From Victivallales bacterium (GTDB taxonomy: Bacteria; Verrucomicrobiota; Lentisphaeria; Oligosphaerales; Oligosphaeraceae), in contig CAAGGB010000269.1 of the NCBI GenBank assembly GCA_900769285.1, positions 1 to 7,873 on the forward strand: DNA of 7,873 bases. Reading direction: 5' to 3'. Both the position numbers and the translations under genes were made by a program. The notes below the pieces were generated by a model. It was not told the origin of the DNA. It worked only from the letters and a program-made list of their open reading frames with translations, and did not search any database. Below are positions 4,846 through 7,873 of the stretch, piece by piece (the stretch's first letter is position 1; each line of letters opens with the position of its first letter).

Positions 4846-7491
4846 ATGCTCACCATCACCCAACTCCGCGTCAACCACGCACCCCTCGGCGACACCCTCC
4901 GCTCGCACATCGCCACCACCACCACCAGTCTCTCCTTCTCCTGGGCCGCCGTCTCCATCCACCGAAACGACCGGCAGCACGCCTGCCACGTCACCATCAC
5001 CGACGACGACCAGCATGTCCTCTGGGACAGCGGCACCGTCGAGACCGCCCAGCAGTGCCTCGTCTGCCCCTGCGCCGACACCCTCCCCAAGGGCACCATG
5101 CTCCACGTCACCGTCACCCTCACCAACGCCTTCCGCGACACCTCCGAGCCCAAATCCGACTACTTCTATCTCGCCGACGTCACCTGGACCGCACCCTGGA
5201 TCAGCTCGCCCATCCCCAGACCACGCACCGACGCCCTCTACTTCCGCAAGACCTTCACTCTCGACAAGCCCGTCCGCAACGCACGACTCTACGCCTGCGG
5301 CATCGGATACCAGCGCGTCTCCCTCAACGGAAGGCCACTCGACGAGGGACTCACCGACGACTGGCCCCTCGACCCCGCCGTCACCGACTTCTCCAAGCAG
5401 GCACAGTACGTCCTCTACCCCGACATCCAGGACGAGCTCCTCGAGGACGGCAATACCCTCGGCGTCATCGTCGGACTCGGCTGGCGAGACAACAGCACCA
5501 CCCAGCGCATCGACGAGTCACGACCGCAGGGCATCCCCTTCCGCGGCGACCCACTCCTCACCGCCATGCTCGTCATCGACTTCCAGGACGGCTCCACCAC
5601 CACCATCGTCACCGACGACTCCTGGACCGTCTCCGGCGGACCCATCACCTACAACGACCTCTTCAACGGCACCACCTACGACGCCAGACTCGAAATCCCA
5701 GGCTGGGACGAGCCGCCGCACCACCATCACCACGACGACGAGTGCGATTGCGAGTGCGCCCACGTCGACTACGAGCCCCCGCAGGCGGCCATCCGCCATC
5801 CCGCCGACGGCCTCGGACAGCTCGTCCCCATGGAGCTCCCGCCCATCGCCTCCGCCGAGACCCGACAGCCCATCGACCAGTGGGCCTTCTACAACGACTG
5901 CCTCCTCGACTTCGGCCAGAACCTCGCCGGCGTCATCCGCGTCCGCATCCCCGCCGGACTCCGCGAAGGAGCCGTCATCCAAATCGCCCACACCGAGGAG
6001 CTCGACGAAAACGGCTACATCTACCGCGACACCCTCCGCTCCGCCAAGGCCACCGACACCTACATCGCCTCCGGACGCGAAGACGGAACCACCTGGTTCC
6101 AGCCGCCCTTCACCTATCACGGCTTCCGCTACGCACATGTCACCGGACTCGGCCACGACATCGCCCCCGGCGACATCGTCGCCGTCTCGCTCCGCAACAA
6201 CCTCGACAAGCCATCCTTCTTCGTCTCCGGCAACCCGCTCATCAACAAGATACACGACTGCTGCCTCGAGACCGAACGCGCCAACACCCACGGCATCCTC
6301 ACCGACTGCCCCCAGCGCGACGAGCGCATGGGCTGGCTCAACGACGCCACCGTCCGCTTCGAGGCCTTCCCCTACGCCTTCGAGTCCGCTGCCATGTTCC
6401 GCAAGATCATCCAGGACTGCATCAACGGACAGTCACCCGAAGGCGGCATCGCCTGCACCGAACCCTACGTCTTCGGCTCACAGCCCGCCGACCCCGTCTG
6501 CTCCTCCTTCCTCATCGCCGGACGCGAGCTCTACAACCAGACCGGCGACAAGGCCTTCCTCGCCTACGCCTTCGACGCCTTCAAGGCCTGGACCGACTGC
6601 CTCCTCGCCCACTCCGACAACTACATCGTCAACTACTCAAACTACGGCGACTGGGCCGCACCCGACTACGCCTGCGACAAGCCCGGCGGCGCCCGCTCCG
6701 GCGTCACCCCTGGCATCTTCATGTCCACAGGCTACTCCTACTTCAACTGCCGCACCATCGCCGAATTCGCCAGAATCCTCGAACGATACGAGCTCGTCAG
6801 AGAGTACGAGCAAAAGGCCGCCGCCGTCCGGCAGGCCATGCTCGACAAATGGTACGACCCCGCCACCAACACCTTCGCCACCGGCTCCATGGCCACCACG
6901 GTCTTCCCCCTCTGGCTCGGCATCTTCCCCAAGGGCTGCGCCTACAAGGCCGCCGAACGGCTCAACCAGCAGCTCATCGACGCCGATTTCCGCTTCACCA
7001 CAGGCAACCTCTGCACCCGCTATCTCTTCGAGGTCCTCTGTGACCACGGCTTCCAAAACACCGCCTATCAGCTCATCACCCGCGACACCTATCCCAGCTT
7101 CGGCTACATGATTCAGCAGGAGGCCACCACCATCTGGGAGCGCTTCGAGCTCAAGAAGGACGCCGGCATGAACTCGCACTGCCATCCCATGTACGGCGCC
7201 ATCTACCACTGGTTCTACGCCTACCTGGCCGGCATCCGCTTCACCGCACCGGGCTGCCGCGAGGTTCTCATCCAGCCCTCCTGCCCCACACCCCTCCTGT
7301 CTGTCCACTGTGGCGTCAGCACCGAGCTGGGCATGCTCACCATCCGCTGGACTCGCCGCTACGACGCCTTCACCCTCCACGTCAACATCCCCTTCGGCAT
7401 GACCGCACTGATCATACTCCCCAACGGACAACGGCAACACTACGGCTCCGGCTTCCACACCCGCACCGCCTCACTCTACTCGTGCAGCTAG
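4846..7491 (+). CDS. Alpha-L-rhamnosidase (GH78)
   Basis: This 881-residue enzyme should hydrolyse terminal alpha-L-rhamnose from glycosides or polysaccharide fragments with inversion. The order fits GH78: N-terminal beta domains (about 1-280, with LYFRKTF and IGYQRVSLNG typical of the rhamnosidase N domain), a carbohydrate-binding beta domain holding DFGQNLAG (355-362), the (alpha/alpha)6 catalytic barrel with DCPQRDERMGW (487-497) whose Glu493 is the expected general acid, TTIWERF (761-767) and HCHPMYG (778-784), then a C-terminal beta domain. The usual WTGD after the acid motif is WLND here (497-500). The expected GWD-x-PGFDDS-type segment is replaced by HHHHHDDECDCECAH (292-306), and CLVCPC occurs at 71-76. 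No signal peptide is seen, so it is probably cytoplasmic. The frame is open far upstream, but similarity starts near the ATG at 4846, which shares GAGACCGCCATG with the preceding gene. CTG reappears for Leu in the last 90 or so codons. Confidence 0.93.
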   Translation: MLTITQLRVNHAPLGDTLRSHIATTTTSLSFSWAAVSIHRNDRQHACHVTITDDDQHVLWDSGTVETAQQCLVCPCADTLPKGTMLHVTVTLTNAFRDTSEPKSDYFYLADVTWTAPWISSPIPRPRTDALYFRKTFTLDKPVRNARLYACGIGYQRVSLNGRPLDEGLTDDWPLDPAVTDFSKQAQYVLYPDIQDELLEDGNTLGVIVGLGWRDNSTTQRIDESRPQGIPFRGDPLLTAMLVIDFQDGSTTTIVTDDSWTVSGGPITYNDLFNGTTYDARLEIPGWDEPPHHHHHDDECDCECAHVDYEPPQAAIRHPADGLGQLVPMELPPIASAETRQPIDQWAFYNDCLLDFGQNLAGVIRVRIPAGLREGAVIQIAHTEELDENGYIYRDTLRSAKATDTYIASGREDGTTWFQPPFTYHGFRYAHVTGLGHDIAPGDIVAVSLRNNLDKPSFFVSGNPLINKIHDCCLETERANTHGILTDCPQRDERMGWLNDATVRFEAFPYAFESAAMFRKIIQDCINGQSPEGGIACTEPYVFGSQPADPVCSSFLIAGRELYNQTGDKAFLAYAFDAFKAWTDCLLAHSDNYIVNYSNYGDWAAPDYACDKPGGARSGVTPGIFMSTGYSYFNCRTIAEFARILERYELVREYEQKAAAVRQAMLDKWYDPATNTFATGSMATTVFPLWLGIFPKGCAYKAAERLNQQLIDADFRFTTGNLCTRYLFEVLCDHGFQNTAYQLITRDTYPSFGYMIQQEATTIWERFELKKDAGMNSHCHPMYGAIYHWFYAYLAGIRFTAPGCREVLIQPSCPTPLLSVHCGVSTELGMLTIRWTRRYDAFTLHVNIPFGMTALIILPNGQRQHYGSGFHTRTASLYSCS
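5716..5766 (+). other. His5/Asp-Glu/Cys-rich insertion in the rhamnosidase
   Basis: These codons encode residues 291-307 with the string HHHHHDDECDCECAH. It contains six His, five acidic residues and three alternating Cys, a composition typical of metal-binding tails such as those of UreE, HypB and SlyD. It lies between the N-terminal beta domain (ending ARLEIPGWDEPP) and the next beta domain (starting near VDYEPPQ), so probably in an exposed linker. Metal binding is inferred from composition alone. Confidence 0.7.
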
Positions 7492-7683
7492 CTCGACTCT
7501 ATCGACGAGTAAAAAACAACGGAAGAGACGAGAAAAAAGCAACGCAGAAGAGAAAATGCGCCGCGACTGCAGCACCTTTCCCGACGGCCCCCCACCGTCG
7601 GGAAACCTTGGGCATTGGGCTCATAGCCCGAGGGCTTACGCCCCCCAGGCTCATCAAGGTACGACGCTTCGCGGCTAACGGCT
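7492..7683. other. Gene-free region with hairpins and REP-like segments
   Basis: Directly after the rhamnosidase stop, 7507-7556 is purine-rich and A-rich with no recognisable gene. From 7562 the base composition turns GC-rich and structured. Besides the palindrome at 7577-7605, GGGCT-CAT-AGCCC (7617-7629) and GGGC-TTAC-GCCC (7632-7643) each form small hairpins. The stretch 7630-7683 looks like an intergenic REP-type element. Two degenerate 9-nt units similar to the array further right (CATTGGGCT, CATAGCCCG) occur at 7613-7630. Short open frames here lack ribosome sites and family features. Confidence 0.5.
7577..7605. terminator. Perfect palindrome, candidate operon-end hairpin
   Basis: TTTCCCGACGG (7577-7587) and CCGTCGGGAAA (7595-7605) are perfect 11-nt inverted repeats around a 7-nt C-rich loop, 85 nt after the rhamnosidase stop. 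Position and stability fit an end-of-operon structure. No T tract follows on either strand beyond the arm itself, so an intrinsic terminator is not proven. It could instead be a 3'-end-stabilising hairpin or part of the repeat element next to it. Confidence 0.45.
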
Positions 7684-7872
7684 CACATAGCTCATAGGGC
7701 TCATAGGGCTTATAGGGCCCATAGGGCTTATTAGGCCCATAGGGCCCATAGGGCTCATAAGGCTCATTAAGCCCATAAGGCTCATAGGGCTCATAAGGCC
7801 CATAAGGCCCATAAGGCCCATAAGGCCCATAAGGCCCATAAGGCCCATAAGGCCCATAAGGCCCATTAGGCT
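7684..7872. repeat. 9-bp tandem repeat array (minisatellite)
   Basis: Twenty consecutive 9-nt units with consensus CATARGGCY run from 7693 to 7872 without a single indel, preceded by a degenerate unit at 7684-7692. The eight units from 7792 to 7863 are identical (CATAAGGCC), whereas the left units vary (CATAGGGCT, TATAGGGCC, TATTAGGCC, CATTAAGCC). The last unit is again variant (CATTAGGCT). The array may continue past the window. Because 9 is a multiple of 3, the array stays open in several frames; the minus strand reads as repeated Met-Gly-Leu and Met-Ser-Pro, which I consider non-coding. Confidence 0.9.
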
Positions 7873-7873
7873 T

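Noticed and set aside
3702..7043. A very long open frame on the + strand (1113 codons) overlapping both glycosidase genes.
   Set aside because: It is dominated by Ser, Thr, Pro and Arg, has no family features, and exists because the real genes use C-ending codons that remove stops in other frames.
5015..7111. A 698-codon + strand open frame inside the rhamnosidase gene.
   Set aside because: Its Ser/Thr/Pro low-complexity composition marks it as a shadow of the GH78 frame.
7482..7697. A 71-codon + strand frame after the rhamnosidase stop.
   Set aside because: It overlaps the end of the rhamnosidase gene, crosses the palindrome and repeats, and lacks a ribosome site or family similarity.
7675..7866. 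A minus-strand 63-codon frame of Met-Gly-Leu / Met-Ser-Pro repeats.
   Set aside because: It is produced by the 9-bp repeat, whose period keeps the frame open; there is no sign of a real start region.
7684..7872. Possible CRISPR array or replication-origin iterons.
   Set aside because: The units are only 9 nt and directly adjacent with no unique spacers, and no cas, rep or dnaA gene is nearby.

Overview
The window is a GC-rich bacterial segment with five complete protein-coding genes and repeat-rich sequence at both edges. No rRNA, tRNA, CRISPR array or transposase gene was seen. The gene mix (Gfo/Idh/MocA oxidoreductase, cellulase-like glycosidase, GH78 alpha-L-rhamnosidase) and the REP-like and short tandem repeats around it suggest a glycan-degrading bacterium. 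The PVC group (Lentisphaerota, Kiritimatiellota or Planctomycetota) is my best guess, but no marker gene proves it.

Layout. Positions 1-52 hold two copies of a 24-nt GC-rich repeat set 28 nt apart. A small nitroreductase-family flavoprotein (76-636, +) follows. It is convergent, with a 9-nt gap, to a phosphohexomutase of the phosphoglucomutase/phosphomannomutase superfamily (646-2169, -). An AT-richer spacer of about 197 nt separates the mutase from a divergent three-gene operon on the + strand: a Gfo/Idh/MocA oxidoreductase (2367-3458), a TIM-barrel cellulase-like glycosidase (3560-4834) and an alpha-L-rhamnosidase (4846-7491). The spacer carries a plausible sigma70-type promoter for the operon. 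A long imperfect hairpin sits between the first two operon genes, and the last two are 11 nt apart. The last 382 nt hold no gene. They contain a perfect 11-bp palindrome, REP-like short hairpins and a 9-bp tandem repeat array that runs to the window edge.

How the genes may work together. Neither glycosidase has a visible signal peptide, so the operon most simply encodes cytoplasmic breakdown of an imported rhamnose-containing oligosaccharide or glycoside. The rhamnosidase would remove terminal L-rhamnose, the cellulase-like enzyme would act on the remaining glycan, and the NAD(P)-dependent oxidoreductase would act on a released sugar. The phosphohexomutase could feed released hexose phosphates into central metabolism or nucleotide-sugar synthesis. 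These substrate links are inference.

The most unusual signals are a His5-Asp/Glu-Cys insertion inside the rhamnosidase together with CxxC motifs in both glycosidases, an abrupt codon-usage change between the two left genes and the operon, and the phase-perfect 9-bp repeat array.
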